A stretch of 41,104 bases of DNA from Chloroflexota bacterium (lineage in GTDB: Bacteria > Chloroflexota > Anaerolineae > UBA2200). Below the pieces are notes generated by a model. It was not told the origin of the DNA, ran no database searches, and saw nothing but the letters and a program-made list of their open reading frames with translations. Positions 26,634 through 34,942 of the stretch are shown piece after piece. Position 1 is the first letter of the stretch, and each line of letters begins with the position of its first letter. The stretch covers positions 1-41,104 of the forward strand of contig JACIWW010000026.1 in assembly GCA_014360905.1 (NCBI GenBank). Direction: 5' to 3'. Position numbers and translations under genes: made by a program.

Positions 26634-27107
26634 ATGATTCCCATGCCATATCTCAGCGTACTGCGCAAGATTTGTGAGCGCTTGGAAGGCAATCCAATTA
26701 ACTGGGTTGTCACAGGGAGCTTGGGCATGGCCCTGCAAGGCGTGCCAGTGCCCATCCACGATATAGACATTCAGACCGATGAAGAGGGCGCATACGAGAT
26801 CGAGCGCCGCTTTTCCGAATACGTCATCAAACCAGTACAATACTCAATATCTGAGCACATACGTTCCCACTTTGGCGCGCTTGAAATAGACGGCATCCAA
26901 GTAGAGATCATGGGCGCTGTTCAAAAGCATCTGGACATTCAGAGTTGGGAAGAGCCAGTCAGGATCGAATGCTATAGGCAGTGGGTAGAAGTTGAGGGGA
27001 TGAACATTCCCGTTTTGTCGCTAGAATACGAGTATCAGGCATATCTCAAACTCGGCCGAAGCGACAAGGTAGAGATACTGAGAGATTGGTTGCTGAAGAA
27101 CAAATAA
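26634..27107 (+). CDS. Nucleotidyltransferase-like domain protein
   Basis: A 157-residue protein with the nucleotidyltransferase pattern WVVTGSLGMALQGVPVPIHD then DID (GS near residue 28, DID near 43-45). A third carboxylate is likely in GIQVEIMG. Start ATG at 26634 has AGGTGA six bases upstream; the GTG one codon earlier is less well placed. The fold covers aminoglycoside-type nucleotidyltransferases, AbiEii-like toxins and minimal nucleotidyltransferases. No partner (HEPN or antitoxin) is adjacent, so a toxin-antitoxin role is not supported. A possible weak promoter (TTGACA at 26469) lies upstream. Confidence 0.65.
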   Translation: MIPMPYLSVLRKICERLEGNPINWVVTGSLGMALQGVPVPIHDIDIQTDEEGAYEIERRFSEYVIKPVQYSISEHIRSHFGALEIDGIQVEIMGAVQKHLDIQSWEEPVRIECYRQWVEVEGMNIPVLSLEYEYQAYLKLGRSDKVEILRDWLLKNK

Positions 27108-27231
27108 GGCGCGAGAGGCTTCTGCGTTGGCTGATGGATCACCTCCTTTGCAATTATAGGCTACAATGCGCCTAGCCAGCCTTTCCAGCCGACGCTTTAT
27201 GATCCCAATCCCCTTTTGAGGAGTTGACCTG

Positions 27232-27651
27232 ATGTCCGCTGATATGCTCGAGGTTTTGAGGCAGTTATCCTTCCTGTCCAGTGTGCTGGCTGGTTTTGCA
27301 CTCACTGCGGCTATCCAACTCATTCCATTTGCCAAAAAGAACTCCCTTGGAGTAGCCACCTTAGCACTTTTCCTCGCCTCCTCCATTGCCACGCTGGTTT
27401 GGACGTTTGTCTGTGTCATTATTATGATGGTCATCCTCTATCCGATGAGAAGCGGAATCACTGAGACACAGATTCGTCACTTCTTGGGTGGCGCTGGAGT
27501 CATCCCTATGATAGGTCTGATCCTGTTTCTTGCCGGCATAGGGCTGGTCGGTTGGTTGCACTCCAAGCCCCTGGGCATCATCACAACCGTATTGGCCCTG
27601 TTGGGGCTTATGTCAGTCCTGCGCTTCTTAATCGGCTTCATTGGCTCGTGA
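27232..27651 (+). CDS. Small membrane protein, unknown function
   Basis: A 139-residue protein with four probable membrane helices, roughly 15-33, 42-68, 85-107 and 112-137. The connecting loops are short, with one charged stretch KKNS at 35-38. GAGGAG lies about 9 bases upstream of the ATG. There are no recognisable motifs. The gene stands alone between the nucleotidyltransferase-like gene and the beta-helix lipoprotein. Confidence 0.6.
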   Translation: MSADMLEVLRQLSFLSSVLAGFALTAAIQLIPFAKKNSLGVATLALFLASSIATLVWTFVCVIIMMVILYPMRSGITETQIRHFLGGAGVIPMIGLILFLAGIGLVGWLHSKPLGIITTVLALLGLMSVLRFLIGFIGS

Positions 27652-27748
27652 TTGTTTCTCCCAATAGGGAAAGATAATACCATTCAGCAGAATGGATGCA
27701 GTCCTTCCTGTCAGGTTGAGGGCTATAGGATGATATAGGAGATATAAA

Positions 27749-29308
27749 ATGAAATATTTGCTCCTGTTGGTAATCGCATGTCTTGCTGCGCTGTCCTGCA
27801 CAACGCCCGGTGTATCCACAGAGCAAGGCAGACCAAGCGCAGAGACAACGCCTTCTGCAACATGGGAAACACCTCCTATTGCAGCCACCATACCGTCTGC
27901 AACGCGGGAGGAAGCTTCAGCCATAACTACAGGCAATGTCTACTACGTCGCCCCCAACGGCGACAACGCTAACCCTGGCACACGCGACCGCCCTTGGCGT
28001 ACTCCTGGCTATGGCTCGCGCCAGCTCCACCCAGGCGACACGCTCATCATCCTCGGCGGGCGCTATATCCTGAGTGAATATGATGCTGACATCATCGCTC
28101 CACCCTCAGGTACCGCCACGGCTTGGATCATCATCCAGGGTGAAGTGGGACACCGCCCGGTCCTAGCTGGCCGCGACAATCTCATCACTGCTATTGACCT
28201 AACTGGCGTTCAATATGTTCGCATACGCCATCTGGGGATCACCCACGACGATACTGCCCGTGGCGAGGCGGCGTGGTTCCGCGAGGGAGTGGAGATCCTT
28301 GGTGCACCATCCGCCCATATTGTCCTAGAGGACCTCTACATTCACCACATAGATGAGTTTGGGATGAACTTTCAGGACGTTGACAACCTGTACATCCTCA
28401 ACTGCCGCATCGAGTACGCTGGATTTGGCGCTCTGGGTGGCCCAGCCGGGGAGCACGGTGGTTGGCGTAACGTCTTTATCCGTAACTCATCGCTCTCCTG
28501 GAGTGGCCACTACTACCAGGGTGGTGATGGCTCGGATCGCCCCTACGATCGCCCCGATGGTTTCGGCATTGAGCCTTCCCAGGGGCCGATCTTGATAGAG
28601 GACACCGTCGCCGAGCACAACTACGGTGACGGGCTGGACTCCAAGGCTGCCAACACCACCATCCGCCGCTGCATCGTAGCGAACAACTCCTGCGACGGTG
28701 TGAAACTGTGGGGGCCAAACAGTCGCATTGAGAACACCCTCATCTATGGCCGCGGCGATGGTGATGCGAGCACGACTCCTTGGGCCGCTATCGTCATTGA
28801 CCAAGAGCAGATGACAGGGGCATCCTTTGAGATCATCAACGTCACTGTTGATGATTTCGTGGGACAAAACTATCTGATGTACGTCCAATACGATGGGCTG
28901 CCCGTTCGCTTGGCCATTCGCAATTCTATCTTTCAAGGGCGCGGGCAGGATTGCCCCATCTACGTTGGTGGGGAAAGCACCTTGATCGCCGCGCATAACC
29001 TCTTCTACTTGCCGCAGGAGGAGCGGGTGCTCATCCATGGCGACATGACTTATACAGCAGCGAATATCGGCAAGTTAGGCCCTGGCAACCTCTATGGCGA
29101 TCCGCGCTTCATGGCGCCGGCCTGGGGGCAGCAGGGGGATTACCACCTACGAGAGGGCAGCCCAGCCATCAACGCCGGGACTGTGGAAAGTGCTCCTTCC
29201 GTAGACCTGGAGAATCGTCCTCGCGATGCCCATCCCGACATCGGGGCGTATGAGTATTGGCAGCCAGCGGCAAGATTACATCTGGCTTTGGTGCTAGGGT
29301 CTCATTGA
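27749..29308 (+). CDS. Right-handed beta-helix lipoprotein
   Basis: A 519-residue exported protein. The type II signal is short (MKYLLLLVIACLAALSC, lipobox LSC at about 15-17), followed by a Ser/Thr/Pro linker (18-60). The body begins YYVAPNGDNANPGTRDRPWR, a DUF1565-like opening, and then runs as a parallel beta-helix. Recurrent turns are TGVQYVRIRHLGI, AHIVLEDLYIHHI, NLYILNCRIEYAG, TTIRRCIVANNS and SRIENTLIYGR, ending in VDLENRPRDAHPDIGAYEY, typical of pectate-lyase-like 'choice-of-anchor' proteins. A surface polysaccharide-binding or degrading role is inferred. The ribosome site AGGAG is about 9 bases upstream. Confidence 0.8.
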   Translation: MKYLLLLVIACLAALSCTTPGVSTEQGRPSAETTPSATWETPPIAATIPSATREEASAITTGNVYYVAPNGDNANPGTRDRPWRTPGYGSRQLHPGDTLIILGGRYILSEYDADIIAPPSGTATAWIIIQGEVGHRPVLAGRDNLITAIDLTGVQYVRIRHLGITHDDTARGEAAWFREGVEILGAPSAHIVLEDLYIHHIDEFGMNFQDVDNLYILNCRIEYAGFGALGGPAGEHGGWRNVFIRNSSLSWSGHYYQGGDGSDRPYDRPDGFGIEPSQGPILIEDTVAEHNYGDGLDSKAANTTIRRCIVANNSCDGVKLWGPNSRIENTLIYGRGDGDASTTPWAAIVIDQEQMTGASFEIINVTVDDFVGQNYLMYVQYDGLPVRLAIRNSIFQGRGQDCPIYVGGESTLIAAHNLFYLPQEERVLIHGDMTYTAANIGKLGPGNLYGDPRFMAPAWGQQGDYHLREGSPAINAGTVESAPSVDLENRPRDAHPDIGAYEYWQPAARLHLALVLGSH

Positions 29309-29751
29309 TCTCATAATAGGCAATTTCGTGGCAGTGCTTGGCCTCGCTGCGGTTGCTTTTTGGGCATCTCAGCACGTCGCGCAACATTAGCCCGACTGGC
29401 TTCACTTTTGGAGGCTTCTAACCTGGACGATCTCCCGATCATGGGACACTCTATGCAAGGTTGTTTTATCCGCCGTTGGGCATAGTAGAAGCACGTGGCT
29501 GGAGGCTTGTTCAGAGAATGCTGCGCAGTGCTCAGTTGACAAAGGAACGGACCTGTAATAAAATTTTTCAAAACTATGGGTCTGCCCATTACGGTGTGGC
29601 TGTCCAAACGAACGGGGAAAATGGTTTGCCATGTACCGCATTTGTTGCTTGTTGGATGAAAGGAGGTGCTGAGGGGATAATCGCTCTTTCCATTCGCATA
29701 ACTGTGGCAAACACGTGCTGATCTGTACAAAGAAAAGGAGAGAGGAATACC
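29309..29751. other. 443-base stretch without a supported gene
   Basis: Several short frames cross this region on both strands but none has family signatures or a convincing ribosome site. The one clear element is a promoter at 29536-29564 facing the zinc-ribbon gene. This would give an unusually long 5' leader of about 180 bases, containing a small ATGGG/CCCAT hairpin. Confidence 0.5.
29536..29564 (+). promoter_or_regulatory. Promoter upstream of the zinc-ribbon membrane protein
   Basis: TTGACA (29536-29541), a 17-base spacer and TAAAAT (29559-29564) match eleven of twelve consensus positions. The nearest supported start is 29752, so the transcript would carry a leader of about 180 bases. 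Confidence 0.6.
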
Positions 29752-30243
29752 ATGCCATACTGTGTCAATTGTGGTGCTCAAATTGCAGAGGGCGTTCGTT
29801 TCTGTAGTTCGTGTGGTAACCCCGTAGCGCAAGCAGCTACGGGATCTACCCCAGTGCCTCCACCAACAGCACAAGTGCCCCCAGCAGGACAGACGCCATA
29901 TGCACCCCTTCCGACTTCCGAAGCCGCTGCAGGTATCGGGCAAGCGAAAATGCTGGTGTTGGCAGCAGGTGGGATCTATGTATTAGCCACTGTGCTGGCG
30001 CTAACGTTAGGCAACATGTTGGCCATTTTAACCGCTCTCATTGCTGTGGGGGTGATCTTCGGTTTGGGGTATATGCCGCTTAGCAAGGGTCAGATCCAGG
30101 AAGCGAGAAATGGGATCACTATTGCTGCAGGTCTCGCTCTGGCTTACCTCTTGATTAATCTCTTCACGGGAGAATTCCTGGCGGGAGTGATCAATTCCCT
30201 TGCAGCGGTAGCTCTTGGGTTGGCCCGGAATCAGATCAAATAG
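29752..30243 (+). CDS. Zinc-ribbon membrane protein
   Basis: A 163-residue protein. It begins with a zinc ribbon (C4, C7, C18, C21: YCVNCG and FCSSCG), then a Pro-rich linker (about 32-58), then membrane helices from about 66 to 160 (three or four). Such zinc_ribbon_2 plus membrane proteins are common in Chloroflexota and have no known function. AAGGAGAGAGG precedes the ATG. It ends 6 bases before the next gene, so the two are likely cotranscribed. Confidence 0.75.
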   Translation: MPYCVNCGAQIAEGVRFCSSCGNPVAQAATGSTPVPPPTAQVPPAGQTPYAPLPTSEAAAGIGQAKMLVLAAGGIYVLATVLALTLGNMLAILTALIAVGVIFGLGYMPLSKGQIQEARNGITIAAGLALAYLLINLFTGEFLAGVINSLAAVALGLARNQIK

Positions 30244-30249
30244 CAAGCG

Positions 30250-30702
30250 ATGCGCCTATGGTCTCTGCATCCCTGCTATCTTGACGCTAAAGGATTGGTC
30301 GCGCTCTGGCGTGAAGGATTGCTCGCGCGCAAAGTATTGCCAGGCCAAACTACTGGATACCGAAATCATCCCCAGTTGGAACGGTTTCGTGCACAGGCAG
30401 ATCCTATCGCAGCGATCGATCAGTACTTGCTAGCAGTATATGAAGAAGCATGCCATAGAGGGTATCGCTTCGATAGGAGCAAAATCCAACCACCGCCAGC
30501 ATGGGGGAAACTGCTCGTTACTGACGGGCAATTGCGCTACGAATTTTGTCTGCTGAAGCAAAAACTGAAAAGGCGGGACCCAGCGCACTACGAAGCAATA
30601 GCAGAGATAGACTTGCCCAGGCCGCACCCTCTCTTCGTTGTGGTCAGCGGGGATATCGCGTCCTGGGAGAGGGCAAAACCTCTAGACCTGACAGGTTGCT
30701 AA
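30250..30702 (+). CDS. Pyrimidine dimer DNA glycosylase-like protein (Pyr_excise)
   Basis: A 150-residue protein. The opening MRLWSLHPCYLDAKGLVALW, then GYRNHPQLERFR, matches the T4 endonuclease V-like Pyr_excise family, whose founding members nick DNA at UV-induced cyclobutane dimers. Bacterial homologues of this type are mostly uncharacterised. The C-terminus encodes PRPHPLFVVVSGDIASWERA and the last residues lie in a palindrome shared with the convergent gene. No SOS box was found upstream. Confidence 0.8.
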   Translation: MRLWSLHPCYLDAKGLVALWREGLLARKVLPGQTTGYRNHPQLERFRAQADPIAAIDQYLLAVYEEACHRGYRFDRSKIQPPPAWGKLLVTDGQLRYEFCLLKQKLKRRDPAHYEAIAEIDLPRPHPLFVVVSGDIASWERAKPLDLTGC

Positions 30703-30717
30703 AACCTGTCAGGTCTA
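30683..30717. terminator. 15-base-pair palindrome at the convergent gene ends
   Basis: Arms TAGACCTGACAGGTT (30683-30697) and AACCTGTCAGGTCTA (30703-30717) are perfect and enclose a five-base loop. It contains the stop codons of both the Pyr_excise gene (+) and the DUF35 gene (-). It probably works as a bidirectional terminator. Its sequence also resembles scattered palindromes seen in other bacterial genomes, so a repeat element is possible. Confidence 0.6.
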
Positions 30718-31112
30718 GTGTCTAAAACGGGTCGAAACTTGTAACCATACACGATCAACCCGTTTTCGCCTTCTTCCTTGATCTTGCGTGTCACCATTTC
30801 CACAGGCATGCCGACATGCACTTGATCGTTGTCCACATCGGTAAGCTGTGCAGTCACCAGCGGACCCTCATCCAACTTGATCAGGGCCACGGTGTATGGT
30901 TGGTATTCCGTGTAGCCGGTTGGGGCGTCGTATATGGTCGAAAAGGAATACACCTGGCCCTTGCCACGAAAAGGGTGCACATCTTGCCCCTCTTCCGTAC
31001 AATGTGGACAGACGTCACGTGGTGGGAAGATGGGCTTGCCGCATGCCCGGCATACTTCGCCGATAAGCCCATAGCGTGTTTGTTCTGTTCTCCAATATCT
31101 CGGTACGTTCAT
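30699..31112 (-). CDS. DUF35 / Zn-ribbon OB-fold protein of the thiolase complex
   Basis: A 137-residue protein with a rubredoxin-like zinc ribbon (C21, C24, C35, C38: CRACGKP, CPHC) and an OB-fold acyl-CoA-binding part (GQVYSFSTIYDAPTGY, YTVALIKLDEGPLVTAQL, VGMPVEMV). In archaea this protein bridges the acetoacetyl-CoA thiolase and HMG-CoA synthase and channels the intermediate. It follows the thiolase by 55 bases and is the last gene of the cassette. Its final residues TRPDRF are encoded within the palindrome. Confidence 0.85.
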   Translation of the reverse strand: MNVPRYWRTEQTRYGLIGEVCRACGKPIFPPRDVCPHCTEEGQDVHPFRGKGQVYSFSTIYDAPTGYTEYQPYTVALIKLDEGPLVTAQLTDVDNDQVHVGMPVEMVTRKIKEEGENGLIVYGYKFRPVLDTRPDRF

Positions 31113-31167
31113 CTACTATCCAAACCTCCTTACAGTTGTTATCAAGTGTTATGTGATGTATACTGCT

Positions 31168-32322
31168 TCATGATGATGCTTCCAGGATATGGGTGATAGC
31201 AGTCGCGCCGCTTCCACCCAGGCCCTGGGCCATGCCCAGACGACAGTCAATCTGGTTAGCGCCAGCCTTTCCCCGTAACTGCATCACCAGTTCTACGATT
31301 TGATAAATTCCTGTTGCGCCTATCGGATGGCCTCGCGCTTTCAAGCCACCCATCGTGCTAATGGGAATGCGCCCATTGCGCGCGATCCCTCCCTCCTTGG
31401 CTAGATGCACGGCCTGGCCCCGATCAGCAAAACCACACGCTTCCAGGGATAATGCTGCCAGGATAGTGAATGCATCGTGCAGCTCAAAAAGGTTCACATC
31501 TTCCGGCCCCACCCCTGCCTGCAAATAGGCTTTCTGCGCCGAGAGGTAAGCTGCTTGCAGGAACAAGGGCTCCCGGCGGCTATGTACAGCTAGCCGATCC
31601 GTAGCCACAGCAGAAGCGCGGATACGCACCGGCCTGTTGCTGGAATCGCGCGTTCGCTCACTGGGACACAGGACCACTGCTGCAGCACCATCGCAGAGCG
31701 GTGCGGCATCGAACATGCTAATGGGATCCACTACCATGCCTGCCTTTGCATATGCGTCGGCTGAAATGGGCGAACGGAACATGGCGTAAGGATTGTTCGC
31801 TCCATTGGCATGCGCAGTCACTGCGAAAGGCGCAAAATCCTCACGCTGCACACCAAACTCATGCATATAGCGACGCATCAGCAATCCAGCCAATGCTGGC
31901 ATCGTGACTCCCTGGAAAGCTTCATATTCAGCATCCAGCGCAGAACTCCAGGCAGCATTAGCAGTCTCTACATCCACATCGGTCATCTTTTCTACGCCGC
32001 ATACCAATACATAGTCATGCACCCCACTGGCCACGGCAAGATAACCCATGCGCAATGCCGCTGCGCCGGAAGCATCAGCAGCTTCCACTCTCACTGCTTC
32101 GATATTGCCCAGACCACTCCAATCTGCGATCAGTGCTCCCAGGTGTTGTTGTGCAACGCACTCGCCTGAGAGCATGTTGCCCACATACAGGGCTTCTACC
32201 CATTCCAGATGAGCATCCTTCAAGGCCGCTTTGATTGCATCTACCGCCAGATCGCGCAGAGATCGTTCCCAAAGCTCTCCGACCTGGGTTTGACCAATGC
32301 CGATGATACTTACTTCGCGCAA
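31168..32322 (-). CDS. Archaeal/SCP2-type thiolase with Asp at the nucleophile position
   Basis: This 384-residue thiolase resembles the archaeal acetoacetyl-CoA thiolases encoded with HMG-CoA synthase. Conserved features include EKMTDVD, ELHDAFTI with H282, GGLKARGHPIGATG with H332, and a C-terminal GMAQGLGGSGA. The family's nucleophilic cysteine should sit in VEAACASG, but here the reading is VEAADASG, with D83 (codon GAT). This is not a single-base error from a Cys codon. The protein may not catalyse the usual Claisen condensation, or it uses another residue. It lies 24 bases after HMG-CoA synthase and 55 bases ahead of the DUF35 gene. Confidence 0.85.
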   Translation of the reverse strand: MREVSIIGIGQTQVGELWERSLRDLAVDAIKAALKDAHLEWVEALYVGNMLSGECVAQQHLGALIADWSGLGNIEAVRVEAADASGAAALRMGYLAVASGVHDYVLVCGVEKMTDVDVETANAAWSSALDAEYEAFQGVTMPALAGLLMRRYMHEFGVQREDFAPFAVTAHANGANNPYAMFRSPISADAYAKAGMVVDPISMFDAAPLCDGAAAVVLCPSERTRDSSNRPVRIRASAVATDRLAVHSRREPLFLQAAYLSAQKAYLQAGVGPEDVNLFELHDAFTILAALSLEACGFADRGQAVHLAKEGGIARNGRIPISTMGGLKARGHPIGATGIYQIVELVMQLRGKAGANQIDCRLGMAQGLGGSGATAITHILEASS

Positions 32323-32346
32323 GCGACGATGTCCTCCTGAGTTTTA

Positions 32347-33393
32347 TTAGTGCATCTGCAATTTTCTGCGGTAGCGCGTGTACAAGGCATAATCAACTAG
32401 CTTACGTCGGGCGATGTACACTTGAGTCAGGGGAGCTAGATTCTGCTTTGCCCCGATTAGATCTGTAACGACGAAAGAGAAAGCATCGCTGCCGGCTCCG
32501 GAACCGAAGGAAGCAAGCAAGATACGATCGCCCGGCCTAGCCTCATCCAGAACAGCAGCCAGCCCAAGCAGGGACGAAGCCGCATATGTGTTGCCTATTT
32601 TAGGTGCCAGCAATCCAACCCGAATCTGCTCCTTGCTAAAGCCCAGCATTTGTGCTACCCGCTGCGGGAATTTGGTGTTCGGCTGATGAAAAACAGCTGC
32701 TGCGAAATCCTTCGGCGTGTAGCCTAGCTCGTGCAATAGCGCTTCGACGGCATGGGTGATGTGTTTGAAATAGGCGGGCTCACCAGTGAAACGCCCACCA
32801 TGCTCTGGATAATGCTGGTAGGGACGCCGAAAGAAATCCGGCGTGTCCGTGACATAGGAATATGAGCCTTCCAAGTAAGCCAGGCTCTGCTCCCGTGGCC
32901 CAACGATATATGCTGCTCCCCCCGCTGCCGTTGTATACTCCAAAGCATCCCCTGGACGTCCTTGGGCTGTGTCGGCTCCAATGGCCATGGCATAGTCGGC
33001 CATCCCTGAGCCGACGAGAGCGATAGCTGCCTGCAGTGCCTCCGTTCCTGCTTTGCAGGCGAATTCCCAATCGGCTGCGCTGACCTGTGGCGTGGCTCCA
33101 ATCGCTTCTGCCACGATGGTTGAGGTCGGCTTCACGGCATAGGGATGGGATTCACTACCAATCCATACAGCGCGGATTTCTTGTGCCGCAATGCCCGCAC
33201 GGACCAGGGCGTTACGTGCTGCTTCGATGGCCATGGTTGCCGTATCTTCGTCCAGTCCCGGCACTGATTTCTCTTCGATGGGCAAGCCAGCATGCCCTTC
33301 CATCCAGACCCGCGAAACCTCGCTCGCCGGAAGGCGATAGCGGGGGATATATGCCCCATAACCTACAATGCCGACATCACGAAGTGGCTTCAT
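32347..33393 (-). CDS. Hydroxymethylglutaryl-CoA synthase, archaeal type
   Basis: A 348-residue HMG-CoA synthase that condenses acetyl-CoA with acetoacetyl-CoA. The catalytic residues appear as E81 ([12 protein letters not shown]), C113 ([10 protein letters not shown]) and H236 ([11 protein letters not shown]). These patterns and the short length match archaeal rather than eukaryotic-like bacterial mvaS. The C-terminus has [13 protein letters not shown]. Its ATG overlaps the HMG-CoA reductase stop (ATGA), so the two are coupled. Confidence 0.92.
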   Translation of the reverse strand: MKPLRDVGIVGYGAYIPRYRLPASEVSRVWMEGHAGLPIEEKSVPGLDEDTATMAIEAARNALVRAGIAAQEIRAVWIGSESHPYAVKPTSTIVAEAIGATPQVSAADWEFACKAGTEALQAAIALVGSGMADYAMAIGADTAQGRPGDALEYTTAAGGAAYIVGPREQSLAYLEGSYSYVTDTPDFFRRPYQHYPEHGGRFTGEPAYFKHITHAVEALLHELGYTPKDFAAAVFHQPNTKFPQRVAQMLGFSKEQIRVGLLAPKIGNTYAASSLLGLAAVLDEARPGDRILLASFGSGAGSDAFSFVVTDLIGAKQNLAPLTQVYIARRKLVDYALYTRYRRKLQMH

Positions 33394-34679
33394 TCTTCTG
33401 CCTTCAACCTCTTCAAAATTGCCTCCGCCCTATCCAGGCGGATCACTCTCTCTTCAAGCATAGCTTGCACCACGCGATCCACCAGTTCGCCATCTGCTCC
33501 TGCAGCAATCGCTACCTGGCGAGCGTGCAGTTTCATGTGGCCGCGTTGGATGCCCTCGCTAGCCAACGCCCGTAGCGCAGCCAGGTTCTGAGCCAATCCC
33601 ACCGCTACGATGATTTCCGCCAGTTCGCGTGCGGTTTTGACGCCCAGGAGCTTTAGTGCCGCTTTGGCTGCAGGATGAACCCTGGTAGCACCACCGACAA
33701 TACCTACAGCCATGGGCAATTCCAGTGTGCCGACCAGGCTGCCGTCCTCATCCAGGTGCCAAGTGCTCAGCGCAGTGTAGCAACCATTGCGTGCAGCATA
33801 ACTGTGAGCCCCGGCTTCCACTGCCCGCCAGTCATTGCCCGTGGCGATGACTACTGCATCGATGCCATTCATGATGCCCTTGTTGTGCGTAGCGGCGCGG
33901 TAAGGGTCCGCTGCAGCAAAAGCCCAGGCTTCCACGATGCCCTGTGCTACTTCCTCGCCACTGAATTCGTCATGGGCTAAAGAAGAAACGGGAACGACAG
34001 CTTTGGCTCGCGCCAGGCGTCGATCGGCTAGGTTGGAAAGAATACGCAACAGCGTGCGCCCTCCGCTGATTTCCGCCACCAGTGGCGCAATCGCTTCGAC
34101 AGCAGTGTTCACCGCGTTCGCACCCATGGCATCGCGCGTATCGTACAGGAGGTGCACAACTAACATGGGCCCAGTTGGACTCTGCTCAATCACACGCACT
34201 TCCAGGTCTCGTGCACCGCCGCCCAATTTCACAATGACTGGGTCCTGTTCATTGGCTAGACTCAGGATGCGTTCCTTGGCAGCCAATAATTCGAAGCGTG
34301 CTGCCCACGGGTCGCTGACATCCAGCACTTGGATCTGTCCAATCATCAATGGCTCATCGCTGCACGTCTTGAACCCGCCACCATCCCGCACTAGGCGTGC
34401 CGCAAAGCTGGCCCCGGCAACCACTGACGGTTCTTCGATGGCCATCGGTATCAGGTAATCGCGGCCATTGATTAGAAAGTTAGTAGCAATGCCCAAGGGC
34501 AGTCCAAAGGTGCCGATGGCATTCTCGATCATGTGATCTGCTTGTGCCTGGCTGAGACCTGCTATCCCACAGAGAGCTTCTGCCTCCGCATCGGTCAGGT
34601 CAGCGAACTGCTGCAGTAGATGGATTCGCTCTGTGAAACTGCGCTTGTAAAACCCGCTGAGTCGCGATGATTTATTCAT
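33390..34679 (-). CDS. Hydroxymethylglutaryl-CoA reductase, class II
   Basis: A 429-residue HMG-CoA reductase of the bacterial class II type, which converts HMG-CoA to mevalonate. Signatures are [34 protein letters not shown] with E83, [14 protein letters not shown] with the catalytic Lys, GND, and the late His in [10 protein letters not shown]. Class II includes the degradative Pseudomonas mevalonii enzyme, but here the partners (HMG-CoA synthase, thiolase, DUF35) point to synthesis. The start is set at ATG 34679, since GAGGTG lies just upstream and an earlier ATG at 34727 would add 16 non-family residues. It is the first gene of the cassette. Confidence 0.93.
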   Translation of the reverse strand: MNKSSRLSGFYKRSFTERIHLLQQFADLTDAEAEALCGIAGLSQAQADHMIENAIGTFGLPLGIATNFLINGRDYLIPMAIEEPSVVAGASFAARLVRDGGGFKTCSDEPLMIGQIQVLDVSDPWAARFELLAAKERILSLANEQDPVIVKLGGGARDLEVRVIEQSPTGPMLVVHLLYDTRDAMGANAVNTAVEAIAPLVAEISGGRTLLRILSNLADRRLARAKAVVPVSSLAHDEFSGEEVAQGIVEAWAFAAADPYRAATHNKGIMNGIDAVVIATGNDWRAVEAGAHSYAARNGCYTALSTWHLDEDGSLVGTLELPMAVGIVGGATRVHPAAKAALKLLGVKTARELAEIIVAVGLAQNLAALRALASEGIQRGHMKLHARQVAIAAGADGELVDRVVQAMLEERVIRLDRAEAILKRLKAEE

Positions 34680-34705
34680 TGCACCTCGACGCTTTTTGCA
34701 AATAG

Positions 34706-34748
34706 CACAAACAAGCCTACGACACACCCGGGCATAGGCTTGTTTGTG
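34706..34748. promoter_or_regulatory. Leader hairpin of the mevalonate operon
   Basis: Arms CACAAACAAGCCTA (34706-34719) and TAGGCTTGTTTGTG (34735-34748) are perfect 14-base complements around a 15-base loop. The hairpin lies in the 5' leader between the predicted start of transcription and the HMG-CoA reductase ribosome site. Its right arm also forms part of the palindrome at 34744-34765. Confidence 0.6.
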
Positions 34749-34765
34749 ATATTAGTATATCACAA
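34744..34765. promoter_or_regulatory. Candidate operator of the mevalonate operon
   Basis: Nine-base arms TTGTGATAT and ATATCACAA flank a four-base centre. The palindrome covers the predicted -10 of the mevalonate operon promoter, the position expected of a repressor site. The TGTGA and TCACA halves are ten bases apart, so it does not fit the CRP consensus with six. Confidence 0.5.
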
Positions 34766-34777
34766 TATTCCTATCAA
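34749..34777 (-). promoter_or_regulatory. Candidate promoter of the HMG-CoA reductase operon
   Basis: On the minus strand TTGATA (34772-34777), a 17-base spacer and TAATAT (34749-34754) match five and four of six consensus positions. Initiation near 34742 would leave a leader of about 63 bases that contains the 14-pair hairpin. Confidence 0.5.
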
Positions 34778-34942
34778 AAACTATCAGGTTGATACCAAAA
34801 AAGGTGGTATAAAGGGGTTATGAGCATCCTGTGACTGGGGAGAGCAGTGGGTTTGTCGCGCCTTCAATGCGCTTTTTGCCGCTGCATTCCTAGCACAATG
34901 CAGGTGACGTCGTGTGCTGTAAATGCAAGCGGTTGGCAACCA

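Noticed and set aside
26634-27107. Toxin-antitoxin module based on the nucleotidyltransferase-like protein
   Set aside because: No HEPN partner or antitoxin-like gene lies next to it on either side.
28487-29038. A 183-codon minus-strand frame inside the beta-helix gene
   Set aside because: It is a mirror of the lipoprotein codons and has no recognisable domain.
29311-29943. A 210-codon minus-strand frame across the empty region and the zinc-ribbon gene
   Set aside because: It runs through a supported gene on the other strand, has no motifs, and faces the mapped promoter.
34744-34765. Possible CRP/FNR-type site (TGTGA and TCACA halves)
   Set aside because: The halves are ten bases apart instead of six, so it was recorded as an unassigned palindrome.
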